Shown here piece by piece: positions 1 through 5,951 of a stretch of 12,199 nucleotides of DNA; positions within the stretch are counted from its first letter, which is position 1; every line of letters starts with the position of its first letter. Source of the stretch: an uncultured Clostridium sp. (lineage in GTDB: Bacteria; Bacillota; Clostridia; Lachnospirales; Lachnospiraceae); the NCBI GenBank assembly GCA_937902905.1, contig CALELW010000196.1:1-12199 (forward strand), given 5' to 3'. Below the pieces are notes generated by a model. That model had not been told where the DNA came from. It did no database searches and worked only from the letters and a program-made list of their open reading frames with translations. The translations under genes and the position numbers were made by a program.

Positions 1-242
1 TCCATCGCGATATCTCTGTCTTTTGGCTCAACGTCGTTCACCAATTTATCACCAATCCACAACTCACCGCTGGAAATCTCTTCCAAGCCGGCAATCATAC
101 GAAGTGTAGTAGATTTACCACATCCGGATGGTCCTACGAAAATAATAAACTCTTTGTCTTCAATCTCTAAGTTAAAGTCCTTAACAGCATGGAAGCCGTT
201 TGGATATACTTTATTGATGTTTTTTAAAGATAAACTTGCCAT
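1..242 (-). CDS. Sugar ABC transporter ATP-binding protein, MalK/UgpC/MsmK type (N-terminal part, runs off left edge)
   Basis: This is the first 80 codons of a nucleotide-binding subunit that would power uptake of a carbohydrate or glycerol-phosphate-like solute, acting on the cytoplasmic face of the membrane. The translation begins MASLSLKNINKVYPNG. It carries a Walker A motif GPSGCGKST at residues 37-45, followed by TTLRMIAGLEEISSGE and the VEPKDRDIAM stretch that leads to the Q-loop in MalK-type ATPases. The wording FVGPSGCGKSTTLRMIAGLE is typical of the MalK/UgpC/MsmK group, whose ATPase can serve several permeases. The Q-loop, signature motif, Walker B and C-terminal regulatory domain lie outside the window, so substrate and completeness cannot be judged. 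The start is set by an AGGAGG-type ribosome binding site at 251-256, 8 nt upstream. No permease gene is visible here. Confidence 0.9.
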   Translation of the reverse strand, partial: MASLSLKNINKVYPNGFHAVKDFNLEIEDKEFIIFVGPSGCGKSTTLRMIAGLEEISSGELWIGDKLVNDVEPKDRDIAM

Positions 243-314
243 TTGAAATTCCTCCTAGGATATAATATTGTCACAAACATCTAACTGATACTATACACTA
301 TCTTTAATAAAAAC

Positions 315-343
315 ACCATATTCAAAATACCTAAATAATTCAA
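315..343 (-). promoter_or_regulatory. Candidate sigma-A promoter for the ABC ATPase gene
   Basis: Read on the minus strand, TTGAAT and TATGGT are separated by 17 nt. Each matches four of six consensus bases. Transcription would start near 308 and give a leader of about 65 nt. A second TATAGT box lies closer to the gene but has no well-spaced -35 partner. This is a moderate candidate only. Confidence 0.35.
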
Positions 344-370
344 AAATCTTTTGTGTAAATTGCACAGATT
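342..370 (-). terminator. Weak possible terminator after the YitT gene
   Basis: On the minus strand, an AATCTGTG arm can pair with CAC and AGATT (3-nt bulge) across a short loop, and is followed by a run of T. The stem is short and AT-rich. It lies just downstream of the YitT stop codon and just upstream of or overlapping the candidate ABC promoter. I see no better terminator in the gap 243-382. Confidence 0.25.
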
Positions 371-382
371 CCGTTTAACATA

Positions 383-1231
383 CTAATCACTGGTACCAAA
401 ACCCTCCCCTAACACCTCTCTGGCATCGGCAACAATCACGAATGCCCTCTCATCGGCTTCCTTAACATATTTCACCATAGAAACAGCCTCACGGCGTGAA
501 ACAACACACATTAAAATCTGCTTTTCCTGCCCGGAATACATACCATTTCCCCGCAGTGCCGTCACCCCACGCTCAAATTGGTGCAGAATTATTTCTGCAA
601 TTTCTGCTGACTGGTCGGAAATGATATACATAATTTTCGCATAACGCATTCCGGATGTCACTCCATCCATTACTTTCGAAGTCACAAAAACCGCCACAAT
701 GGAATACAGTGCCGTCCGCACACCAAAAACCAGCATACCGACAACAACAATTATACCATCGACAATTCCAATGATATTTGCCAGCCGCATCATTGGGAAC
801 AGCGGATGCAAAAGGGTACTTAACAAATCCGTGCCACCGGTGGAACTTCCCGCAAGAAACACAAGTCCAAGCCCTCCGCCATGAAACGCACCGCCCAGTA
901 TTGCCGCCATCAGATAGTCCTGATGCGTAACGGAGGTAACGGGAATCACCGCTAACGCCAGTGAGAACGTAATCATGGCATACAGCGAGCGAAATAAATA
1001 TTCCCTTGTGTGGAATTTTCTCGCCATAAAAAACAAAGGCACGTTTAAAAGAAATGTCACGGCAAACACCGGGATTCCAAATAATTTTTCAAGTACAATT
1101 CCCACACCCGAAAAACCTCCGGTAACCATTGACATCGGCTCATAAATGAGACAGGTTCCCAAAGCCATCAAAAAAGTTCCCATGGTAATCATACCATAGG
1201 AACGAAAAATACGCTTCTTTGATATGGACAT
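383..1231 (-). CDS. YitT family membrane protein (YitT_membrane plus DUF2179)
   Basis: The product is a 282-residue integral membrane protein. Residues about 12-205 form five or six hydrophobic segments with the family-typical glycine-rich stretches VTGGFSGVGIVLEKLFGIP and GSSTGGTD (128-135). Residues about 205-277 form the soluble DUF2179 domain, including RGVTALRGNGMYSG and the terminal ADAREVLGEGF. Length and domain order are normal for the family. The biochemical function of YitT proteins is not established, so no substrate is proposed. The start lies 4 nt after the stop of the upstream WecG/TagA-like gene, and its GGAGG ribosome binding site sits inside that gene's last codons. It is therefore the last gene of the three-gene minus-strand operon and probably translationally coupled. 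The link to envelope genes is positional only. Confidence 0.92.
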   Translation of the reverse strand: MSISKKRIFRSYGMITMGTFLMALGTCLIYEPMSMVTGGFSGVGIVLEKLFGIPVFAVTFLLNVPLFFMARKFHTREYLFRSLYAMITFSLALAVIPVTSVTHQDYLMAAILGGAFHGGGLGLVFLAGSSTGGTDLLSTLLHPLFPMMRLANIIGIVDGIIVVVGMLVFGVRTALYSIVAVFVTSKVMDGVTSGMRYAKIMYIISDQSAEIAEIILHQFERGVTALRGNGMYSGQEKQILMCVVSRREAVSMVKYVKEADERAFVIVADAREVLGEGFGTSD

Positions 1232-1235
1232 TTTG

Positions 1236-1973
1236 CTACCTCCGAAATTTTTTCTTGGTATTATAATCGTCCATTTTTCTATGAAATATACGTCTTCTGA
1301 GCGAATGGGAATACGGCATCACCAAAAACCAGCGGTAAATACCTCCCAGATGTAATTTTTTCAGCCATTTTGGCACCGGCACATTTTCCCGGAACAAAAG
1401 CGGCATCACACTTCCTATCACCACACAAAGTTTTGTATTCACCTTCGCACGGTTATTCTCAAGCCATTCTTCCTGCTCTGTGCTCTCCATCGATAAGAGC
1501 ACAATATCCGGCAGTTTCATGTTAATGTCATTAATCAGACTGTCCTCTGCAACCTCTCCATCCGCCGCATAGACACCGACAATCTGGTCTCTGTCAATAT
1601 ATTCGGACAAAAAGCGATATACCATTTTAGCCTCTTTTTCACTTCGCAGAACCAAATAAATTGTCCGATTATTCTCATTTGCGAGCGAAAGCAATTCTAA
1701 CACCGCATGATAATCAACCGCCATACCGCCGGTCTCCAAAACATCAACATGATGTCTTGTCAGTATCGCTTTTTCACCGGGAAGAATAAGGTCTGCATGG
1801 GCAAGTGACTCACGCACAAGCTCATTTTTATCATAGGCATCCATATAATCCAGTGAAATAACATGCGCTACATTCACCGTTTCATTCTCCAAAAAATTCT
1901 GCATTTCCTGCTTCAGTGTTTCTTTGGTCAGCAAATCCACCTGCATGTCCATGATATTTACTTTAGTCCCCAC
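1236..1973 (-). CDS. WecG/TagA/CpsF-family protein with altered active-site motifs
   Basis: The product has 245 residues, near the usual length of the family, which transfers N-acetylmannosamine-type sugars onto lipid-linked intermediates for wall polymers. Family-like features are the HVISLDYMD strand (37-45), HADLILPGEK (59-68), QIVGVYAADG (130-139), LPDIVLLSMESTEQEEWL (154-171, with Gln167 of the PxQE-like motif) and a C-terminal basic tail with WLKKLHLGGIYRWFLVMPYSHSLRRR. It is divergent. The usual T-L-N near residue 40 reads S-L-D, and the usual P-D-G with the catalytic Asp reads P-G-E (65-67). It may therefore be inactive or have shifted substrate. Translation starts at a GTG with a GCGAGG site 7 nt upstream; internal ATGs at codons 8 and 10 are less well placed. 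It follows the LytR_C gene by 38 nt and precedes YitT by 4 nt. Confidence 0.8.
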   Translation of the reverse strand: MGTKVNIMDMQVDLLTKETLKQEMQNFLENETVNVAHVISLDYMDAYDKNELVRESLAHADLILPGEKAILTRHHVDVLETGGMAVDYHAVLELLSLANENNRTIYLVLRSEKEAKMVYRFLSEYIDRDQIVGVYAADGEVAEDSLINDINMKLPDIVLLSMESTEQEEWLENNRAKVNTKLCVVIGSVMPLLFRENVPVPKWLKKLHLGGIYRWFLVMPYSHSLRRRIFHRKMDDYNTKKKFRR

Positions 1974-1980
1974 GCAAACA

Positions 1981-1986
1981 CCTCGC
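1981..1986 (-). promoter_or_regulatory. Ribosome binding site deciding a GTG start
   Basis: GCGAGG on the minus strand lies 7 nt before GTG at 1973-1971. This is the best-placed Shine-Dalgarno match, and it favours the GTG start of the WecG/TagA-like gene over ATG codons further in. Confidence 0.5.
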
Positions 1987-2011
1987 TTTCTGTCAGAATG
2001 TTCGGTTTTCG

Positions 2012-3130
2012 TTACTGTATGTCATCATCCGTACCGAGTACAATCTCGATGGATGCCCCACTGCTCATATTATCAGCCGTCTGAATCAGCGGATTTTTGA
2101 AATATTTCTTCAATGCATTGGCTTTCTTTTTCTTTGTCGCATAAATAACTGTCTGCGAGCGGATGCTGCCTGTCGCATTGCCAACACCTTTTACTTCATA
2201 ACCATCTTCCTGCAGTTTTTTCTGATATTTTGCAGCAAGTCCGGTTATCTTACTTCCATTATAAATCCACACCGTTCCTTTACTTCCCGCGGAAGATGTA
2301 CTGCTCGAACTGTTTTGTGCACTCTGGTAAGCTTTTTTCTCCCAAATTTTCTCAATCATCTTGGCAGTCTTTGTTTTGTCTAACTTAAATTTCTTGTTAA
2401 ACGTCTGCCCTTTCGCACGATATGTGTAGATGTATTCGCGATTGACCTGTTTTAATTCTTTGCTGTAATGCTGCTTCTGACTCAATGTCACATCACTAAT
2501 CAAAGAATCCCATTTGGATTCAATCAAATCATTCATATCGCTTTCATCACTGCACTTCGCCGCCTCATCCAAAATCTGTTTCGTCGGGCGAAGTTTTTTC
2601 TTTTTGCTATTTTCCCATTCAAAACATTTGTTAAATTCATCCGATGTCATCGCGGTGAAATAACCGATATCCGCTTTTAATTCCTCCTGCAAAATGAGAA
2701 TACCATACTCATATTTGACATCTCCCTCAAAATAAGAGTTAATTTCTGACATCGTAACCACCTGCGGCAGTTTGGAACTTTTCTTTAACAAATCATTATA
2801 AGTCTTTGCCGAAATCGTAATCTGCGTACTGGCAGGAATCGTCACATATGTCATGTTCTTCGTTCCCGCATCAAACAATTCAAGCACCATCGCCTCGATT
2901 TTGCCACTCTTTTTGTCATAGCTGTAAATTAGGTTACTGGACTCCATGCTGCCGGGATTTACATCAATCACATGCTCGTACTGTGTACTTCTCTCCACTC
3001 GCTGCGTCTGTTTCAAAAACAGCATCGTAAGATAATAACTGAGTACGCCAACACCTAACAGCAATACAATAACACCAATTGTCTTAAAAAAATTGATAAG
3101 TATAATTTGTGCAATACTTCGATTTTTCAT
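2012..3130 (-). CDS. Membrane-anchored LCP-like protein with LytR_C domain, probably catalytically inactive
   Basis: The product is 372 residues from the preferred start. A membrane segment spans residues about 14-38. Residues about 60-170 have the outline of an LCP (LytR-CpsA-Psr) domain, the fold that transfers wall polymers from lipid carriers to peptidoglycan. Residues 171-270 are charged and helical, 271-285 a Ser-rich linker, and 286-367 a clear LytR_C domain (VWIYNGSKITGLAAKYQKKL, then EIVLGTDD). The normal SIPRDT motif reads TIPAST (97-102), and the usual RSDT reads as EAM, so the Arg and Asp residues needed for catalysis appear lost. A scaffold or sensor role outside the membrane is an inference. 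An in-frame start 12 codons upstream exists, but GGGAGGA lies directly before the ATG at 3130 and the membrane segment follows naturally. This is the first gene of the operon. Confidence 0.85.
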   Translation of the reverse strand: MKNRSIAQIILINFFKTIGVIVLLLGVGVLSYYLTMLFLKQTQRVERSTQYEHVIDVNPGSMESSNLIYSYDKKSGKIEAMVLELFDAGTKNMTYVTIPASTQITISAKTYNDLLKKSSKLPQVVTMSEINSYFEGDVKYEYGILILQEELKADIGYFTAMTSDEFNKCFEWENSKKKKLRPTKQILDEAAKCSDESDMNDLIESKWDSLISDVTLSQKQHYSKELKQVNREYIYTYRAKGQTFNKKFKLDKTKTAKMIEKIWEKKAYQSAQNSSSSTSSAGSKGTVWIYNGSKITGLAAKYQKKLQEDGYEVKGVGNATGSIRSQTVIYATKKKKANALKKYFKNPLIQTADNMSSGASIEIVLGTDDDIQ

Positions 3131-3135
3131 ACTAT

Positions 3136-3142
3136 TCCTCCC
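3136..3142 (-). promoter_or_regulatory. Ribosome binding site setting the LytR_C protein start
   Basis: GGGAGGA on the minus strand lies 5 nt before ATG 3130-3128. The alternative in-frame ATGs upstream have no comparable site, so the shorter protein is preferred. Confidence 0.75.
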
Positions 3143-3178
3143 GCAAAAATTGCGTGCCATGTGCACATAAGTGTTAAT

Positions 3179-3207
3179 ATTATATCAGATGATGGGGAGG
3201 AATTCAA
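3179..3207 (-). promoter_or_regulatory. Sigma-A promoter of the LytR_C / WecG-like / YitT operon
   Basis: On the minus strand, TTGAAT, a 17-nt spacer and a perfect TATAAT preceded by TGA (extended -10) point into the operon. Transcription would start near 3172 and give a leader of about 40 nt. The -35 box ends only a few bases from the outer arm of hairpin element A. Confidence 0.8.
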
Positions 3208-3212
3208 TCATT

Positions 3213-3403
3213 GGTTGGTGTTTTTTCGGTTTCTAGCAATTCAGTAAGAAGGATTCGCATCTCGTGGGCGCTCCCGCTCAGACAAATACGCAGAAGTATC
3301 GGCATGCAAAATACGCAATGCCTGATACTTGCGTATTTGTACCCACTCGCTGCGAATTCTTCTTGCTGAATTATTAGAATCCTGAGAAACACAAAATCCA
3401 ACC
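3213..3403 (+). repeat. Long structured hairpin element, copy A (unassigned family)
   Basis: The stretch folds onto itself almost end to end. GGTTGG (3213-3218) faces CCAACC (3398-3403). The 22-nt arm 3238-3259 pairs with 3351-3372, with 20 Watson-Crick pairs and two G-T pairs on the plus strand. GTGGG (3264-3268) pairs with CCCAC. An asymmetric internal loop containing CGCTCCCGCT lies at 3269-3281. ACAAATACGCA then AGTATC (2-nt bulge) pair with their complements, and the apical part GTATCGGCA to TGCCTGATAC spans 3296-3328. Copy B has the same order of helices, bulges and loops. The wobble pairs suggest that, if it acts as RNA, the plus strand is the sense strand. Three short overlapping open frames here are by-products of the palindrome. 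The spacer 3404-3452 to copy B shows nothing I recognise. Confidence 0.85.
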
Positions 3404-3452
3404 GCTTATTGCCCTCCCCTAATTCCCCAAAACCAAGATGTACAATCTGTCA

Positions 3453-3626
3453 CAATTTTCTTTAGTTTCCAACGATTAGGCAGGAAAATTTGTGATAAAT
3501 GGGATACAAACACACGGGTATCAGGCAATGCGTAGTCTGCGTGCCGATACCCCTGTGCGTTTGTCTTAGCGGGAGCGGCCCATGAATCACAAATTTTGCT
3601 GACAAATCGTGAAAACAAAAAAATTC
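3453..3626 (-). repeat. Long structured hairpin element, copy B (inverted relative to copy A)
   Basis: This is the second member of the same element, in the opposite orientation. The 31-nt arms 3473-3503 and 3579-3609 pair with few mismatches, and an AT-rich outer extension reaches roughly 3453 and 3626. Read on the minus strand, the order is outer helix, ATGGG/CCCAT, internal loop with CGCTCCCGCT (3565-3578), ACAAACGCAC helix with a 2-nt bulge, then a 33-nt apical part (3518-3550). That apical part matches copy A at 29 of 33 positions. The outer arms do not resemble those of copy A in sequence, but they pair just as well. The right end stops about a dozen bases before the -35 box of the dehydrogenase promoter. 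Function and family are unknown to me. Confidence 0.85.
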
Positions 3627-3638
3627 CTGCCAGATTAC

Positions 3639-3667
3639 TTGCACTGCCCCCTCTTATGCTCTAAAAT
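3639..3667 (+). promoter_or_regulatory. Sigma-A promoter of the short-chain dehydrogenase gene
   Basis: TTGCAC and TAAAAT are separated by 17 nt. Transcription would begin near 3674, giving a short leader of about 20 nt. The promoter directly abuts hairpin element B. Confidence 0.6.
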
Positions 3668-3680
3668 AAGAAAAAAACAA

Positions 3681-3686
3681 GTGAGG
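3681..3686 (+). promoter_or_regulatory. Ribosome binding site choosing the second ATG of the dehydrogenase
   Basis: GTGAGG lies 1 nt before the ATG at 3688 but 7 nt before the ATG at 3694. Only the second spacing suits a ribosome, so MKKTAVITGAS is the likely protein start. Confidence 0.6.
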
Positions 3687-3693
3687 CATGAAA

Positions 3694-4434
3694 ATGAAAA
3701 AAACAGCAGTCATCACCGGGGCATCCGGAGGAATCGGCGGAGCAGCCGCCATCCAGTTAGCAAAAGAGGGGTATTCACTTGCTTTATTAGGAAACCGTTC
3801 CAAAGAAAAACTTCAGGCAGTCAGACAAGCGTGCATAGATGCACAGTCAAACAGCGATGCGGTTATCTTTCCCCTCTGCGGAGATTTGAGTAACGCAAAA
3901 GAAGCGGGGCAGCTAATAGAAAAAGCCGTCGAGTCACTCGGACATGTGGATTTATTTCTGCACTGTGCCGGCATTTCCCACATTGGATTACTGACGGATA
4001 TGACCGACGAGGAATGGATGAATGTAATCAACAGTGACTTATCTTCGGCGTTCTACTGTTGTAGGAAAGTTGTACCTTATATGGTATCAAAAAAATCAGG
4101 ACGAATTCTTATGATTTCTTCTGTATGGGGAAATGTAGGGGCTTCCTGCGAAGTTGCTTATTCGGCAGCCAAAGGCGGCATCAATCTGTTTACAAAAGCG
4201 CTCTCCAAGGAACTTGCGCCAAGTAACATCGCCGTAAATGCTCTTGCCTGTGGTATGATTGACACACCGATGAATGCTTGTTTTTCAAAAGACGAAATTC
4301 GTGAAATATGCGAAGAAATACCCGCCGGACGAATGGGCAGCGTAGAAGAAGTGGCACAAACAATTTCACTTCTTGCTAAGGCTCCCATCTATCTGACGGG
4401 TCAAATTCTGACAATTGACGGTGGATGGTGTTAA
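3694..4434 (+). CDS. Short-chain dehydrogenase/reductase, FabG-like (SDR family)
   Basis: The product has 246 residues and is a classical SDR, cytosolic and NAD(P)H dependent. Counting from the preferred start, TGASGGIG (8-15) is the dinucleotide-binding loop and GDLS (63-66) contacts the adenine. HCAGIS (90-95) is the NAG-like motif, Asn113 the structural/catalytic Asn, Ser143 the catalytic Ser, and YSAAK (156-160) supplies the catalytic Tyr and Lys. The C-terminus ends YLTGQILTIDGGWC as in FabG proteins. Arg35 after the second strand hints at NADPH preference. The sequence resembles 3-oxoacyl-ACP reductases, but there are no fatty-acid genes around it, so the substrate is open; another ketone or alcohol reductase is equally possible. 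The gene has its own promoter, stands alone on the plus strand, and ends 4 nt from the convergent mnmA stop. No clear terminator is visible at that junction. An alternative ATG lies at 3688. Confidence 0.92.
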   Translation: MKKTAVITGASGGIGGAAAIQLAKEGYSLALLGNRSKEKLQAVRQACIDAQSNSDAVIFPLCGDLSNAKEAGQLIEKAVESLGHVDLFLHCAGISHIGLLTDMTDEEWMNVINSDLSSAFYCCRKVVPYMVSKKSGRILMISSVWGNVGASCEVAYSAAKGGINLFTKALSKELAPSNIAVNALACGMIDTPMNACFSKDEIREICEEIPAGRMGSVEEVAQTISLLAKAPIYLTGQILTIDGGWC

Positions 4435-4438
4435 TCTT

Positions 4439-5536
4439 CTAATCTTCTTTTTCTTTGCGGCAAATCGTTCCGCCGCCAAGTACATAATCACCATCGTATA
4501 AAACAACGGCCTGTCCCGGTGTAACCGCCCGGACAGGTTCTTTAAAGGTAAGAGAAAAAGAATCCTCTGTCACTTCTGAAATTACTGCTTTTGCCCCGCC
4601 ATGATTGTAGCGGATTCTTGCAGTCACTTCCTGTCCCACTTCAAAGTGGTCCACTGCCATATGATTTACCTGATTTGCCTTTAACCAGTCCGTAAATACT
4701 TCATCATTTTTTCCAAGTACAACTTCATTTGTCTCCGGACAGATTTCCACAACAAACATCGGCTCACCAAAAGCAATCCCTAAGCCCTTTCGCTGGCCAA
4801 TTGTATAATGTCCGATTCCTTTGTGTGTACCGAGAATTTCGCCGGAAGTTGAGACAAAATTTCCGGGCTTTTCCACTTCATTGGTCTCACGCTCAATAAA
4901 ACCGGCGTAATCATTATCCGGCACAAAGCAAATTTCCTGACTGTCGGGCTTATGTGCCACTTGGAGCCCCGCCTTTTCTGCAATTGCACGAATCTGCGGT
5001 TTTTCATAGGAGCCAATCGGAAAAAGTGTATGTGATAACTGATTCTGTGTCAGATTATATAAGGCATAAGTCTGGTCTTTTCCTTTTGCATCCGAGCGAA
5101 TCAGCGTATATCTTCCATTTTCCAACTGCACAATCTTGGCATAGTGACCGGTCGCAATATAATCAGCACCAATCGCTAAACTTTTTTGCAGCAAAGATTC
5201 CCATTTCACATAACGGTTACAGGCTATACACGGATTCGGTGTTCTGCCCTCTCTATATTCTTTCACAAAATAATCAATGACATTTTCCTGAAATTCTTTA
5301 CGGAAATTCATTACATAATAAGGGATTCCAATCTGATTTGCCACACGTCTGGCATCCTCGACAGCACTCAGTCCGCAGCATCCGCCCTCGCGCTCGATGG
5401 TGCAGGTATCTTCCTGCTGCCAAATCTGCATCGTTACGCCAATTACATCGTATCCCTGTTGTTTTAAAAGGTAGGCAGCCGCAGAGGAATCAACCCCTCC
5501 GGACATGCCTACCACTACCGTTTTCTTATTCTTCAT
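4439..5536 (-). CDS. mnmA: tRNA-specific 2-thiouridylase MnmA
   Basis: The product is 365 residues from the preferred start, normal for the family. MnmA activates U34 of tRNA Lys, Glu and Gln with ATP and inserts sulfur to form s2U, using persulfide sulfur that originates from a cysteine desulfurase. Visible motifs are the PP-loop GMSGGVDSSAA (10-20) and the catalytic pair Cys103 in NPCIACNRYVKW and Cys203 in SQEICFVPD. Also present are TGHYAK (129-134), DQTYALYNL (154-162), and GIGHYTIGQRKGLGIAFGEP in the central domain. The C-terminal beta-barrel ends VTPGQAVVLYDGDYVLGGGTI. An open frame extends 26 codons further upstream, but MKNKKTVVVGMSGG is the family N-terminus. Its ATG lies inside iscU, overlapping its end by 11 nt, with only a weak AAGG site, so coupled translation is likely. 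Sulfur donor and acceptor are thus encoded in one operon. Confidence 0.97.
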   Translation of the reverse strand: MKNKKTVVVGMSGGVDSSAAAYLLKQQGYDVIGVTMQIWQQEDTCTIEREGGCCGLSAVEDARRVANQIGIPYYVMNFRKEFQENVIDYFVKEYREGRTPNPCIACNRYVKWESLLQKSLAIGADYIATGHYAKIVQLENGRYTLIRSDAKGKDQTYALYNLTQNQLSHTLFPIGSYEKPQIRAIAEKAGLQVAHKPDSQEICFVPDNDYAGFIERETNEVEKPGNFVSTSGEILGTHKGIGHYTIGQRKGLGIAFGEPMFVVEICPETNEVVLGKNDEVFTDWLKANQVNHMAVDHFEVGQEVTARIRYNHGGAKAVISEVTEDSFSLTFKEPVRAVTPGQAVVLYDGDYVLGGGTICRKEKED

Positions 5537-5951
5537 CACTAATGTCTGCCTTTGGTTTATCCAGTCCTTCAATCTTAATTCCATGCTTCTCAGCATAATC
5601 CCACAAAGCAGCATGAATGGCTTCTTCTGCCAAAAGCGAGCAGTGAACTTTTACCGGCGGAAGTCCATCCAAAGCTTCCATTACTGCTTTGTTTGTCACT
5701 TCGAGCGCCTCGTAAATCGTTTTTCCTTTTACCAGTTCCGTTGCCATACTGCTGGTCGCAACTGCTGCTCCGCATCCAAATGTCTTAAATTTACATTCTT
5801 TAATAATTTTTGTATCTTCATCAATGTCTAAGTACATTCTCATGATATCACCGCACTTAGCATTTCCAACAGTTCCTACACCACTGGCATTTTCAATCTC
5901 GCCAACATTTCTCGGATTTGAAAAATGATCCATTACTTTTTCACTGTACAT
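5526..5951 (-). CDS. iscU: Fe-S cluster assembly scaffold IscU (NifU N-terminal family)
   Basis: The product has 141 residues. IscU builds transient 2Fe-2S or 4Fe-4S clusters from iron and sulfur delivered by IscS, then passes them to apo-proteins in the cytosol. All three ligand cysteines are present: Cys33 with Asp35 in NAKCGDIM, Cys60 in FKTFGCGAAVATSS, and Cys104 in VKVHCSLLAEEAI. The start MYSEKVMDHFSNPRNVGEI is typical of the Clostridia/NifU-like group, and the short tail DKPKADISDEE is unremarkable. Its ATG follows the iscS stop codon with no gap, and the GAGGG ribosome binding site lies in the last iscS codons. Its own last 11 nt overlap mnmA. There is no NifU C-terminal domain. Confidence 0.96.
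   Translation of the reverse strand: MYSEKVMDHFSNPRNVGEIENASGVGTVGNAKCGDIMRMYLDIDEDTKIIKECKFKTFGCGAAVATSSMATELVKGKTIYEALEVTNKAVMEALDGLPPVKVHCSLLAEEAIHAALWDYAEKHGIKIEGLDKPKADISDEE

Noticed and set aside
3213..3626. Interpretation as a CRISPR array, tRNA, riboswitch or known small ribozyme
   Set aside because: There are only two copies in opposite orientation with no spacers, no tRNA arms, and neither copy lies in the leader of a promoter seen here. I could not match hammerhead or other ribozyme cores by eye.
3213..3626. Two ends of one insertion sequence or composite transposon
   Set aside because: There is no transposase remnant in the 49-nt spacer and the outer arms of the two copies differ, although a very decayed MITE cannot be fully excluded.
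3204..3644. Short minus-strand open frames (60-70 codons) between the LytR_C and dehydrogenase genes
   Set aside because: They lie within the palindromic elements, resemble no family, lack good ribosome binding sites, and repeat similar words only because the DNA repeats.
4418..4465. Bidirectional terminator between the convergent dehydrogenase and mnmA genes
   Set aside because: I found no GC-rich stem followed by a T-tract on either strand; the nearby GCGGC/GCCGC pair is inside mnmA and has no T-tract.
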